Positions 21,508-30,633 of a stretch of DNA of 64,000 bases are shown in pieces. The number at the start of each line of letters is the position of its first letter. Positions within the stretch are counted from its first letter, which is position 1. The stretch lies in the NCBI GenBank assembly GCA_019637355.1, contig JAHBVT010000001.1, positions 372,001-436,000 on the forward strand, read 5' to 3'. This DNA is from Gemmatimonadaceae bacterium (GTDB lineage: Bacteria; Gemmatimonadota; Gemmatimonadetes; Gemmatimonadales; Gemmatimonadaceae). A model generated the notes under the pieces. The model made no database searches. It had not been told where the DNA came from and saw only the letters and a program-made list of their open reading frames with translations. A program made the translations under genes and the position numbers.

Positions 21508-23373
21508 CTAGGGCGCGAGCAGCTGCAGGGTCGTAATGGCCGCCTCTAGCCGGCTGGCCGTGCAAGGGAGGTTGACGAGTGCATCGCGCGCACCGAGCGC
21601 TCCGGTACTCCCGTGGTCGTGCGCGAGATAGATCACCGCAAGTTTCGGATGGAGCGTCCGAAGGAGCCGCGCGAGATCGCGGCCCGCCATCGTCGGCAGG
21701 ACCAACGGCGTGATCAAGAGCGCGACTGACGCGTCTCGCAGCGTGTGGACGTCTTCCGCCGCGGCGAACTCCCGGACTTGGTGCCCGAGGCGGACGAGCG
21801 CGCGGCGTGCGAGTTGCCGGATGTCCGCGTCGGGTGCCACGACGACGCCGACGGGGCCGCCCGTCAGCGGTTCGGGCGGCGGTGGCGCTTCCTCGGTGGC
21901 CGCTCGCGTCGGGAGGAAGATCGTCACCCGGGCACCCGCGCCGGGCGCGTTCTCCAGATAGAGGTTGCCCCCCGCGCGACGCGCCACGGCCAGTGCGCGC
22001 GGCAGGCCGAGGCCGCCGTGCTCTGCGGTTCCCTTGTTGGTGTAGAACGGTTCTGTTGCGCGCTCGAGGGCCTCCGGGTCGAATCCCGGCCCGGAATCCT
22101 CGACCACCGTCGCCACATATTGCCCCGGCGCGAGTCCGAAGCGGTCGGCTGCCGCGAGGTCAAGCGTTCGAACGTTGGTGCTGATGATGACACTGCCACG
22201 CCCGCCGATGGCCTCGGTGGCGTTGCGCGTCAGTACACCGACCAGGTCGAGTATGTGTTCGGCGGGCAGCCCGACCTTTGCCCCGGTGGCGTCGAGCACG
22301 GCGAGCACGCGGAGTGCCGGGTAGTCCCGCCTCAGGCGAAGGACGAGATGCTGCAACACGCCGTCCAGCACCACGTCCCCGGTGGCGAGCGGCTGGTTAC
22401 CGCCCAGAATCGCGAGCTGGAATGCGAGCGCTGCGGCCGCCGTCGCGTCCTGCAGGATCGAATGCGCGCGATTCGCCACCCGCACGTCCGAGGTCTCCAA
22501 CAACTCGGTGGCGTTCTGGATGATTGCCTGCGTCTGCCGCCCAAGGTCGCGCGAGACGCCCCGCGCAATCCGCGCGATCGCCTCGAGACGCTGCGCCCGC
22601 TCGAACTGCCGCTCGACCACGCGCTGCGCCGTGACGTCGGTGGAGATCTCGACCAGCCCGACGACGCGATCGTCGAGACTGATGACCGGCGCGATGGCGA
22701 CGCCCGTTTCGATCAAGCTGCCGTCCTTGCGCCGTCGAGTCGCCGATTGATCGACGAAAGTCTGCCGCGTCTGCAGGACTTCACGAAGCAAGGCGGCGTC
22801 GTCCCAGGCGTGTGGCAGGGTGGGCAGGTGGCCCCCGCGCACCTCCTCCGCGAGCCAGCCGTAGGTCTGCTCCGCCATCCGGTTCCATTCTGTGACCGCG
22901 AGCTGTTCGTCGAGCGTGATGATTGCCACCGGGCTTGATGCGAGGACGGCGTACGCACGCGCGTCCCGGTCCCGGATCATCTGCTCGGCGGCAGGGCGGG
23001 TGCGCATATCGCGGGCGATGAGCGCGAGGCGCGGCAGCGCGGAGTCCCGCATCAGCCACACCTTGCACTCCAGCGGCACCCAGGTGCCGTCGGCTGCGCG
23101 TGCCTTGACGTCAAGGACGGGCAGTGGATTGCGGCCAGAGTACTCAGCCTCGATCGCCAGGGACGACGCATCGCGATCGTCCTCGTGGACCCAGTCGAGG
23201 AGATGCGTCCCGATGACTTCGCTCGGGTCATACCCGAGGATTCGCATCGACGCCGGATTGGCGTACTCAACGCGGCCCCGCGACCCGATGACAAGAATCA
23301 GGTCGGACGCTGCGTGAACGATTTGCCGGAAGTACTCGTCGTCGGTGCTGAGGCCGAAGTCGGGTATATCCAT
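21508..23373 (-). CDS. PAS-PAS hybrid sensor kinase homologue with apparently lost phospho-acceptors
   Basis: 621 residues. Two PAS domains (about 13-125 and 136-255) precede a HisKA-like helix. Where GVAHDFNN-type kinases carry the phospho-histidine, this protein reads GVSRDLGRQ with Arg275. The ATPase domain is intact-looking: NATEAI (Asn384), VEDSGPGFDPEAL and GGLGLPRAL. The C-terminal receiver-like domain (about 507-620) has no phospho-aspartate: LLITPLVLPTMAG replaces a D-containing strand. The acidic pair is weak and no Lys follows. Start ATG 23373. It may be a pseudokinase signalling through binding, or a decayed gene kept in frame. Confidence 0.8.
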   Translation of the reverse strand: MDIPDFGLSTDDEYFRQIVHAASDLILVIGSRGRVEYANPASMRILGYDPSEVIGTHLLDWVHEDDRDASSLAIEAEYSGRNPLPVLDVKARAADGTWVPLECKVWLMRDSALPRLALIARDMRTRPAAEQMIRDRDARAYAVLASSPVAIITLDEQLAVTEWNRMAEQTYGWLAEEVRGGHLPTLPHAWDDAALLREVLQTRQTFVDQSATRRRKDGSLIETGVAIAPVISLDDRVVGLVEISTDVTAQRVVERQFERAQRLEAIARIARGVSRDLGRQTQAIIQNATELLETSDVRVANRAHSILQDATAAAALAFQLAILGGNQPLATGDVVLDGVLQHLVLRLRRDYPALRVLAVLDATGAKVGLPAEHILDLVGVLTRNATEAIGGRGSVIISTNVRTLDLAAADRFGLAPGQYVATVVEDSGPGFDPEALERATEPFYTNKGTAEHGGLGLPRALAVARRAGGNLYLENAPGAGARVTIFLPTRAATEEAPPPPEPLTGGPVGVVVAPDADIRQLARRALVRLGHQVREFAAAEDVHTLRDASVALLITPLVLPTMAGRDLARLLRTLHPKLAVIYLAHDHGSTGALGARDALVNLPCTASRLEAAITTLQLLAP

Positions 23374-23421
23374 AACGTCGTTTTGGCTCCCGAGTTCGGC
23401 TGTTATGAAGCGTGGACAGGA

Positions 23422-23440
23422 CTGTACAGGAAGTATACAG
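23422..23440. promoter_or_regulatory. Imperfect palindrome between divergent genes, candidate operator
   Basis: CTGTACAGGAAGTATACAG: half-sites CTGTAC and ATACAG are inverted with one mismatch. It lies in the 159-bp gap between the sensor homologue (minus) and psuG (plus). It resembles a LexA-like CTGT/ACAG pair, but the spacing is 11 instead of 8, so no regulator is assigned. The rest of the gap (23374-23532) shows nothing else recognisable. Confidence 0.35.
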
Positions 23441-23532
23441 ACGCCGAGTATCAGGGGATAGCTGACGCGGTTGCTCGGGCTCGGAGTCTCTCGTAGACTC
23501 GTCCCGATGATGTCTTCTCGCTGCAGGCCCTC

Positions 23533-24429
23533 GTGAGGGAAGCTGTGCGCGTCCAAGGCGTGGAGCGACTGGACGGTGCGGTTGTTGCACTCGAGAGTTC
23601 CGTGCTGGCGCAAGGGCTTCCGATTCCCGCGAACGCAGATGCCTCGCGCCGAATGCTGGCGGCCGTGCGCGCCGCGGGCGCCGTCCCGGCCATCACCGCC
23701 GTCGTGCGCGGGCAGGCCACGCTCGGGCTTACGCCGGAAGAGCTCGCGCGCTTCCTCCGGCGCGACGGCGTCCGCAAGGTCTCGGCCCGGGACCTCGGCG
23801 CCTGCGTCGCCGACGGCGCCGATGGTGCGACCACGGTAGCGGCCTCGCTGGCGATCTGTCGTGCAGCCGGTGTACGGGTCTTCGCCACCGGCGGCATCGG
23901 CGGCGTGCATCGCGAACCCGCCTTCGACGAGTCGGCAGACTTGCTCGAGCTCTCGCGGACGCAGGCCGTGGTGGTCTGTGCCGGCGCCAAGTCCATCCTC
24001 GACCTGCCCGCCACACTGGAACGGCTTGAGAGCTACGGCGTGACGGTGCTGGGCTACGGGGCCGATGAGTTTCCGGGCTTCTTCGCCGCGTCGACCGGAC
24101 TGACCGTGCCGCTCCGGGCCGACTCACCCGCCGCCGTCGCCCGCATTGCGCAGGCAAGCTGGTCACTGGGTCACCCGGCCGCAGTGCTGGTGGTGCAGCC
24201 GCCGCCCGCCGCGGCAGCGCTGGGCGCCGAGGAGGTCGCGGCGGCGGTGGACTCGGCGCTGGCCGCCGCCCGCCGCGATGGTGTACGGGGCGCCGCCGTC
24301 ACGCCATTCCTGCTCCAGCGGGTACAACAGGCCACTGGGGGGCGCTCGCTGTCGGCCAACCTGGCCTTGCTCGAGTCCAATGCCGCGCTCGCCGGGGAGG
24401 TCGCAGTGGCGTTGGCGGCCCTGACCTAG
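23533..24429 (+). CDS. psuG: Pseudouridine-5'-phosphate glycosidase
   Basis: 298 residues, close to the usual roughly 305. Family signatures are clear: ALESSVLAQGLP (Glu21, the base-side glutamate), RKVSARDLG (Lys82), FATGGIGGVHRE and CAGAKSILDLP with the second conserved lysine. The enzyme splits pseudouridine 5'-phosphate to uracil and ribose 5-phosphate. The GTG start follows GCAGG. The usual partner kinase PsuK is not adjacent, so substrate supply must come from elsewhere or from another kinase. Ends 84 bp before the TPR operon. Confidence 0.92.
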   Translation: MREAVRVQGVERLDGAVVALESSVLAQGLPIPANADASRRMLAAVRAAGAVPAITAVVRGQATLGLTPEELARFLRRDGVRKVSARDLGACVADGADGATTVAASLAICRAAGVRVFATGGIGGVHREPAFDESADLLELSRTQAVVVCAGAKSILDLPATLERLESYGVTVLGYGADEFPGFFAASTGLTVPLRADSPAAVARIAQASWSLGHPAAVLVVQPPPAAAALGAEEVAAAVDSALAAARRDGVRGAAVTPFLLQRVQQATGGRSLSANLALLESNAALAGEVAVALAALT

Positions 24430-24448
24430 GCGTGCGTCAGGATGTCTG

Positions 24449-24475
24449 TTGACTTCGTGGTCCGCATTATAGGTT
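24449..24475 (+). promoter_or_regulatory. Promoter of the TPR-ABC-M16 operon
   Basis: TTGACT at 24449-24454 and TAGGTT at 24470-24475 with a 15-nt spacer. TAGGTT matches the TAG(C/G)TT family seen elsewhere in this window. A real Shine-Dalgarno, GGAGG, lies 11 nt before ATG 24514, so this message has a leader. Confidence 0.55.
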
Positions 24476-24513
24476 AGTCGGACAACCCTAGCGCGCTGGA
24501 GGTCACCCGCACG

Positions 24514-25626
24514 ATGCCCTCTCCGTTCCTGAGTTCCGAGGAGTACGACGAGCGCGCGCACCAACTGTACAACGAAGGCAACTACGACGAGGCGCTCGCG
24601 CTACTGCGCGAGGGCCTCGGATTGTATCCCAATGCGGTGGAACTGCACGTCGGCGTGGGCTACGCGCGCCTCGCGCGCGACGAATTCGCCTGGGCGCGGC
24701 GGTCCTTCGAGGAAGCGCTGGTGCTCGACCCGGAGCACGAGGACGCCCTCGCCGGGCTCGGCGAGGTGCTGCTCAAGCTCGGCCAGCACAACGCCGGCCT
24801 GAAGAGCTTCCGGCGGATCCTCGAACTCGGCTACAACGATGACATCGAGCTGATGCTGCAGGTGGGGCGCGCCCTCTTCCGCGAAGGCTTTATGGAAGAC
24901 GCCAAGGACTTCTTCGAAGTCGCGGTGCAGCAGACGCCGGAGAATGCCGAAGCCGTCGCGATGGTCGGCTATGCGCAGCACCGGCTCGGTGACGAGGCGG
25001 CCGCCGTCGAGACGCTGCGCAAGTCGCTGCAGCTCGACCCCGAGCACAGCGAGGCGCGCATCTACCTCGGCAACATCCTCTATGACCAGGGCGAGTACGA
25101 GGCCGCGCTGTACCACCTCGACCGCACCAAGCCCGAGGAGCACTGGGACGAACTCGGCATCTGGCGGCTGCTGGAGCTGCGCAAGTCGCACCTGCGCCTG
25201 CGCGACGACGACCCCTCGCTGCGCATCTGGGAGCAGCGCCTCACCGAACTCACGCCGGCGCCGGACGCGTTGGACGAGATGCTCGGCGAGATCGAGCAGC
25301 GGGCGGCGGAGCAGGAGCAGGAGGACGCGCGTGCGCAGCTCGAGCTGTTCGGCGCATTGCTCAGCGACCTCACCGAGCAGAAGGGCGGGCCGGCGCGGCA
25401 CCGCGTGATCGGCCGCGACGGGCAGACCTACGACGGCGACTGGGACGAGATCGTGGCCGCGATGCGCGACGCCACGCCGGGACAGGCCGGGCGCAGCGTC
25501 GAGGAGTTTATGCAGTCCGAGGCGCGGCGCGGCTATGCTCTTACGGGCACCCTCATCCCGACCCGCGACGCGGAGAGCTTTCTCCGTGCCAGCGCCGACG
25601 CCGGCCTCTTGCGCATCCTCGCGTGA
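24514..25626 (+). CDS. TPR-repeat protein heading an ABC-transporter/peptidase operon
   Basis: 370 residues with no signal peptide, so probably cytoplasmic. At least five tetratricopeptide repeats occupy about 10-230 (for example YNEGNYDEALALLREGLGLY and ALVLDPEHEDALAGLGEVLL). A charged helical region (about 262-295, rich in Glu/Gln) and a C-terminal segment RHRVIGRDGQTYDGDWDEIV follow. TPRs mediate protein-protein contacts; the partner is unknown. It overlaps the next gene as GTGA, so it is stoichiometrically linked to the ABC ATPase. Confidence 0.85.
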   Translation: MPSPFLSSEEYDERAHQLYNEGNYDEALALLREGLGLYPNAVELHVGVGYARLARDEFAWARRSFEEALVLDPEHEDALAGLGEVLLKLGQHNAGLKSFRRILELGYNDDIELMLQVGRALFREGFMEDAKDFFEVAVQQTPENAEAVAMVGYAQHRLGDEAAAVETLRKSLQLDPEHSEARIYLGNILYDQGEYEAALYHLDRTKPEEHWDELGIWRLLELRKSHLRLRDDDPSLRIWEQRLTELTPAPDALDEMLGEIEQRAAEQEQEDARAQLELFGALLSDLTEQKGGPARHRVIGRDGQTYDGDWDEIVAAMRDATPGQAGRSVEEFMQSEARRGYALTGTLIPTRDAESFLRASADAGLLRILA

Positions 25627-26525
25627 TCGCGCTCCGGAACGTCGGCAAGACGTACCGATCGCTTTTCGGCGCCGAGGTTCGGGCCGTCACGTCGGTGACG
25701 CTCGAGGTGGCGCGCGGCGAGATCGTCGGCATCGCGGGACCCAACGGGGCGGGCAAGAGCACGCTCATCAACATTCTGCTCGGCCTGTTGCCCGTGGACG
25801 AAGGTGAGGTGAGCATCGACGGGCTCTCGCCGCGGCGCTTCGCGCAGCAGCACGGCGTCGCCTACCTGCCCGAGCTGATGACCTTCCCGCTGGAGTGGCG
25901 CGCCGAGGAGACGCTGTCGCGGATGGCGGCGCTGGCTGGGCTTGCCCCGGCAGCGCGCGTAGCAGCCGTGGAGCGCGTGATCGAGGCGGTGGGCATCGCC
26001 GAGCACCGGCGCAAGAAGCTGAAGGCGCTGAGCAAGGGCAACCTGCAGCGCGTCGGGTTGGCGCAGGCCCTGCTCGCGGACCGCGACCTCGTGGTCTTCG
26101 ACGAACCCACGCACGGGCTGGATCCCGTGTGGACGGCACGCTTCCGTGACATTGTCGCGGGGCTACGGCGTCCGGGTCGAGCGATGCTCATCGCCTCGCA
26201 CAACCTCGACGAACTCGAGCGCCTCTGCGATCGCGTGGCGATCATCGACCACGGCCAGGTGCAGCGCGTGGTCTCTGTCCGCGAGGCGGCGGGGCAGGGT
26301 GCGCCGCGGCGCTGGCGCATCCGCGTAGCGCAGGCGCCGGACGCCGTCGCGGCGCACTTTCCGGGGGCGACCGTCAACGGCCACGATCTCGAGTGCACGG
26401 CCGACGTCGCCGGCCTGAACGCCGGGCTCGCCGCCGCGATCGCCGGCGGGGCCCTCATCCTCGCGGTGGCACCGGCGGAGTCCTCGCTGGAAGAAGCCTT
26501 CCGCTCTGCCGTGACGGCCAGGTGA
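25623..26525 (+). CDS. ABC transporter ATP-binding protein
   Basis: 300 residues. Walker A GPNGAGKST (about 40-48), signature LSKGNLQR (a variant of LSGGQ), Walker B DLVVFDEPTHGLD and H-loop SHNLDELE are all present. The layout and C-terminal roughly 75-residue extension fit ABC-2-type exporters and their relatives. GTG start at 25623 overlaps the TPR gene stop. The cognate permease follows after 7 nt. The substrate is not inferable. Confidence 0.92.
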   Translation: MIALRNVGKTYRSLFGAEVRAVTSVTLEVARGEIVGIAGPNGAGKSTLINILLGLLPVDEGEVSIDGLSPRRFAQQHGVAYLPELMTFPLEWRAEETLSRMAALAGLAPAARVAAVERVIEAVGIAEHRRKKLKALSKGNLQRVGLAQALLADRDLVVFDEPTHGLDPVWTARFRDIVAGLRRPGRAMLIASHNLDELERLCDRVAIIDHGQVQRVVSVREAAGQGAPRRWRIRVAQAPDAVAAHFPGATVNGHDLECTADVAGLNAGLAAAIAGGALILAVAPAESSLEEAFRSAVTAR

Positions 26526-26532
26526 CGCCCCG

Positions 26533-27276
26533 ATGACGCTGCGCCCCCTACTTGCCTACGCTCCCTGGCACGCGCGGGATGTCCTTCCGCGCGCCCTGGT
26601 CCCCTTGGCGGTGTTCGCGATCGTGGGGGGGCTGCCCGTCTTTGGCTACCTGCGCAACCAAGAGATCATTGACCTCGCCAACAACGCCACGCAGGCCGAC
26701 TTCGTCCGGGCGATGTTCCGCGAGGTGCTGCCGCTGGCCATCACGCTCGGCGCCTTCCTGTTTATGACGCAGAGCGTCGCCCTCGACCGCGACCGCCAGC
26801 ACACGCGCTTCTTCTTCGCGCATCAGGTCCTGCCGGACGCGTTCTACCTGCAACGCTTCGTCGTCGGCCTGGTGGTCTTCGTCGCCTGCTTCGCGCCGGT
26901 GCCATTGGTGATGCAATGGTTGCTGCCCGACCTCCCGGTCCTCGGTGCCTTCGGGGCGCTGGTGATTGCGCTTGTGCTCGTCGGCGGGCTGACGGTGCTC
27001 GCCGGCTCGCTGACGCGGCGCGACGGGCTGGCGGTCATCCTGACGTTCATCGTCGTACGGACGCTGCAGCAACTGTCGCAGGCCGACGTGCTGGCCGACT
27101 GGGCGGACCCGATCGTGCGCGGGATGCCGCCAATCCAGACGATGGCGGAGCTGCAACGTGCCTTCCTGACCGCCGCCGCCTTCCAGTGGACGGACGTCGT
27201 GCACGTGGTCGGCTATGGGCTCGGACTGCTGGCCGCGGGCCTGCTCGTGGTCCGCCGATCTCCGCTGGTGCGGTGA
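26533..27276 (+). CDS. ABC-type membrane permease subunit
   Basis: 247 residues with about six hydrophobic segments (about 20-40, 70-88, 112-135, 137-160, 163-180, 222-240). No strong family motif beyond the general ABC-2-like membrane topology. Position directly after the ATPase makes it the membrane partner. The two TTT-ATG pairs here avoid CATG. Substrate unknown. Confidence 0.75.
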   Translation: MTLRPLLAYAPWHARDVLPRALVPLAVFAIVGGLPVFGYLRNQEIIDLANNATQADFVRAMFREVLPLAITLGAFLFMTQSVALDRDRQHTRFFFAHQVLPDAFYLQRFVVGLVVFVACFAPVPLVMQWLLPDLPVLGAFGALVIALVLVGGLTVLAGSLTRRDGLAVILTFIVVRTLQQLSQADVLADWADPIVRGMPPIQTMAELQRAFLTAAAFQWTDVVHVVGYGLGLLAAGLLVVRRSPLVR

Positions 27277-27280
27277 TTCG

Positions 27281-29902
27281 GTGACGTCTGCGTCTAGGTC
27301 CCTGCTGCCGGCCGAAAGCGTCCGTCGCGAGCGCCTCCCCAACGGACTCACCGTCCTCATCCGGCGCGACAGCACCGCCCCGGTCGTGGCGATCGTCACC
27401 TGGGTGAAGGCAGGGTACTTCGACGAGCCTGACTCCACCGTCGGCATCGCCCACGCGTTCGAGCATATGTATTTCAAGGGCACGCCGACGCGGGGCGTGG
27501 GCGAGATCGCGCGGGCCACCAAGCTCGCCGGGGGCTACCTCAACGCCGGCACCATCTACGACCACACGCACTACTACGCCGTGCTGCCGGCGAGCGGCTT
27601 TGTGGCTGGCCTCGAGGTGCAGGCCGACGCCTACGCCAACTCGGTGATCGATGCCGGCGAGCTGCGCCGCGAACTCGAAGTCATCATCGAGGAGACCAAG
27701 CGCAAGGCGGACTCCCCAGCGCCGCTGGCGCTGGAAACGATGTTCGAGTTGCTGCACGACCGGCACCGCATTCGGCGCTGGCGAATGGGTCGCGAAGCCG
27801 AGCTGCGCGCGCTCACCCGCGACGACCTCCTGGCCTTCTATCGCAACTACTATCGGCCCTCCAACACGGTGCTGGCGATTGTCGGCGACGTGGACCCCGA
27901 TGTCGCACTGGCCGAAGCCGTGCGGTGCTACGGGCACCTAGCGGACGCACCCATCGCGCGGAAGCCGGGCCCGCAGGAGACTGAGCCCGCCAGCTTCCGC
28001 GTGCGCGAGTGGGCCGGCGACATCGCCCAGACGGAGCTGGTCTTCGGCTGGCGCACGCCCGGCAGCGACCACCCCGACGCGCCGGTGCTCGACTTGCTCG
28101 GCACGGTGCTCGCCGGCGGGCGCGCCGCGCGCCTCACGCGCGCTACGCGCGATCGGCGCTTGGTCTCGAGCATCAGCGCGTACAACTACACGCCCACCGA
28201 GATCGGCGTGTTCGTCGTGCACGCCAGCGCGGCGGCGGAGCGCGCGCGCGAGGCCGCCCGCACGGTCGCCGACCAGCTACGCCGTGTCCGTGACGGCGAC
28301 CTCAGTGCAGGCGAGGTCGACCGCGCCCACCGCCTCGTAGAGGCGCAGTGGTTGCGGCGCCTCGAGAGCGCCGAGGGGCAGGCCAACTTTCTCGGCTCCT
28401 GGGAACTCGTCGGCGGTTGGCAGCAGGGCATCGCGTACCGCGACGCGATGCTCGCCGCCGATGCCGCGCGGTTGACGGAGGTCGCTAACCGCTGGCTCGA
28501 CCTCGACCGCGCGGCGCTGGTCGCGTACCGCCCGAGAACGGCGGAGCCGTTGGCGGCTGACGCGGCCGCCGTACGCGCGCTGCTCGCCGAACCCGGCATC
28601 CCGGCGCTGCCGCCGACGGCCGCGGTGCCGACGCCCAAGGCCCCGCCCGCCGCGCGCGCGACGCACGAGCGCGTCGTCGACGGCATCCACGTGTTCCGCA
28701 CGCCGGCGGGCATTCCGATCCTCGTCAAGCCCCGTCCCGGTGCGGCGCTCGCCCACGTCGGCTGCTTCATCGCCGGCGGCGTGGTGGACGAAGTGCCGCA
28801 GCGCGGCGGACTCTCGACCTTGATGGCACGCACGATGCTGCGCGGCACGGTGCACCGCGATGCCACGCAGCTCGCGGAAGCGGCCGAGCGCCTCGGCGGC
28901 ACGCCCGCCACCAGCGTCGGTACGGAAGCGATGCAGTGGACGCTCGGCGTCCCGACCGAGCGGCTCGCCGAGGCCGCCACCCTGCTCGCGGAGCTCGTGC
29001 TGGCGCCGACCTTCCCCGAGGACGGGCTCGAGGCCGAGCGGACGATTGCGCTGGCCTCGCTCGGGGCGTTGCGGGACGATATGTACCGCCAGCCGATGCG
29101 CTTGGCGGCAGAGGTCGCCTGGCCGGATCATCCGTACGGTCGCTCCACCCTCGGCAGCGAGGAGAGCGTGCGCGCGCTCGGGACGGCCGAGCTCCGCGAT
29201 TGGCACACGACGCGGGTGCTCTCGTCCGCGGCGGTAGTCGCCGTCGTCGGCGACGTGGATCCGCAACGTGCCGCCGACGTGCTGGCGACGCAGTTCGCGG
29301 GGCTGCGTGCCGCCCCTCGCCCGAACATCCCGCGTGCGGAGTGGCCGGCCGCGCACGCCATCCGCGTCGATGAGCGTGACCGCAAGCAGACGGCGCTGGC
29401 GCTGTTCTTCGACGGGCCGGCGCGCGACAACCCGGCGCGCTTCGACGCCGAGATGCTCGGCGGCGTCGCCAGCGGCCTCGGGGGTCGCTTCTTCGAGGAG
29501 CTGCGCGACCGCCAGTCGTTGGCCTACACCGTGATGGCGCGTCCCTACGCCCGCGCCGTGGGCGGGACCTTCGCGGCGTACATCGCCACGTCGGCGTCCA
29601 AGGAGGAGATTGCCCGCGCCGGCCTGCTCGCTGAGTTCGCCAAGTTTCGCGAGGACCTCGTGGCGCCGGAGGAGCTCGAACGCGCGCGGCGCTACGCCAT
29701 CGGTGCCTGGCAGATCCGTCAGGCCAGCGGGGCCGCCGTGCTCGGCGAGCTCGCCGATGCATTCCTCTGGGGGCGCCTGGAAGACCTGACGCGCTACCCG
29801 CAGGATCTCGCGGCCGTCACGCCGGAGCGGATGCGGGCGCTCGCGGCACGCTGGTTCGATCCGTCACGGCGCGTCGAAGGCGTGGTGCGCGGACGCGCCT
29901 AG
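27281..29902 (+). CDS. M16 (pitrilysin/insulinase-type) zinc metallopeptidase, two fused halves
   Basis: 873 residues containing two tandem M16 domains. The first carries the inverted zinc motif HAFEH (His58, Glu61, His62) with a downstream EVIIEETKRK glutamate. The second half (about 470-870) lacks HxxEH and has the substrate-side arginine/tyrosine motif region near LRDRQSLAYTV, as in pitrilysin-type or fused alpha-beta mitochondrial-processing-peptidase-like proteins. GTG start at 27281, 4 nt after the permease gene. No signal peptide is obvious, so it may be cytoplasmic. Its stop shares CTAG with the convergent gene. Confidence 0.9.
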   Translation: MTSASRSLLPAESVRRERLPNGLTVLIRRDSTAPVVAIVTWVKAGYFDEPDSTVGIAHAFEHMYFKGTPTRGVGEIARATKLAGGYLNAGTIYDHTHYYAVLPASGFVAGLEVQADAYANSVIDAGELRRELEVIIEETKRKADSPAPLALETMFELLHDRHRIRRWRMGREAELRALTRDDLLAFYRNYYRPSNTVLAIVGDVDPDVALAEAVRCYGHLADAPIARKPGPQETEPASFRVREWAGDIAQTELVFGWRTPGSDHPDAPVLDLLGTVLAGGRAARLTRATRDRRLVSSISAYNYTPTEIGVFVVHASAAAERAREAARTVADQLRRVRDGDLSAGEVDRAHRLVEAQWLRRLESAEGQANFLGSWELVGGWQQGIAYRDAMLAADAARLTEVANRWLDLDRAALVAYRPRTAEPLAADAAAVRALLAEPGIPALPPTAAVPTPKAPPAARATHERVVDGIHVFRTPAGIPILVKPRPGAALAHVGCFIAGGVVDEVPQRGGLSTLMARTMLRGTVHRDATQLAEAAERLGGTPATSVGTEAMQWTLGVPTERLAEAATLLAELVLAPTFPEDGLEAERTIALASLGALRDDMYRQPMRLAAEVAWPDHPYGRSTLGSEESVRALGTAELRDWHTTRVLSSAAVVAVVGDVDPQRAADVLATQFAGLRAAPRPNIPRAEWPAAHAIRVDERDRKQTALALFFDGPARDNPARFDAEMLGGVASGLGGRFFEELRDRQSLAYTVMARPYARAVGGTFAAYIATSASKEEIARAGLLAEFAKFREDLVAPEELERARRYAIGAWQIRQASGAAVLGELADAFLWGRLEDLTRYPQDLAAVTPERMRALAARWFDPSRRVEGVVRGRA

Positions 29903-30633
29903 CGCGCCGTCGCGCTGCCGTGGCCCATCGCGGCGTTGAGCCAGCGGACCATCGGAAGCAATGCCGCGTAGTCCTTCAGGATGTTGTCCACGAGCCGCGG
30001 CGAGAGCGCCTCGGCGTCGCTGAGCATCCGCGAGGCCGTGAACGAGTTGAAGCGCAGCAGCTCCGCCGCCGGATGATCCGGCGCCACGCCGCGCGGCACC
30101 CGCGTCAGCTTCACGCCCGGCTCGTCGTCGGTGAGTCCGCCGAAGCGCCGTACGAAGGCCGGGGCCTTGAGCAGCGTCGCGAAGGGGCGGTGATCCTCGA
30201 GCAGGCGCTCGCGGATGCGGTTCAGCGCCGGACGCGGCGGCATCCAGTATCCGGCGGCGACCATCGAGGCGCCGGGCTCGAGATGGAAGTAGAACCCCGC
30301 GCCGCCGTGCGCCTCACCCACGCTGCGGCCCACGCCCCGACCGGCATCGCGGTGGAAGACCCACAATGCCGCGTGCGTCTTGTACGGCGACTTGTCCTTG
30401 CTGAAGCGCACGTCGCGGTGGATGCGGAACAGCGCGCGCTTCGGCGGCGCGACGAACTCGGGCGCCAGCGTCGCAAAGCGCACGTCCAGCTCCTCGGCGA
30501 GGCGCCGCAACGGCTCCTTCACCGCGCGCTCGTAGACGGCACGGTTGGCCTCGAACCACGGCTTCTCGTTGTGCCGCTTGAGGCCCCGGAGAAACTTGAG
30601 CGACTCCGGCGCGAAGCCGGCGAACGCGCTCAC
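29899..30633 (-). CDS. DUF2461 family protein
   Basis: 244 residues. Matches the DUF2461 family (TIGR02453) by LKFLRGLKRHNEKPWFEANR, then RIHRDVRFSKDKSPYKTH and the GAGFYFHLEPG block. The biochemical function of the family is not established to my knowledge. GTG start at 30633 lies within GTGA at the end of the M28 peptidase gene, so it is coupled to it. The stop overlaps that of the convergent M16 gene through a shared CTAG. Confidence 0.88.
   Translation of the reverse strand: MSAFAGFAPESLKFLRGLKRHNEKPWFEANRAVYERAVKEPLRRLAEELDVRFATLAPEFVAPPKRALFRIHRDVRFSKDKSPYKTHAALWVFHRDAGRGVGRSVGEAHGGAGFYFHLEPGASMVAAGYWMPPRPALNRIRERLLEDHRPFATLLKAPAFVRRFGGLTDDEPGVKLTRVPRGVAPDHPAAELLRFNSFTASRMLSDAEALSPRLVDNILKDYAALLPMVRWLNAAMGHGSATAR

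Noticed and set aside
23422-23440. Palindrome as a LexA/SOS box
   Set aside because: Half-site spacing is 11 nt instead of 8, and neither flanking gene is a repair gene.
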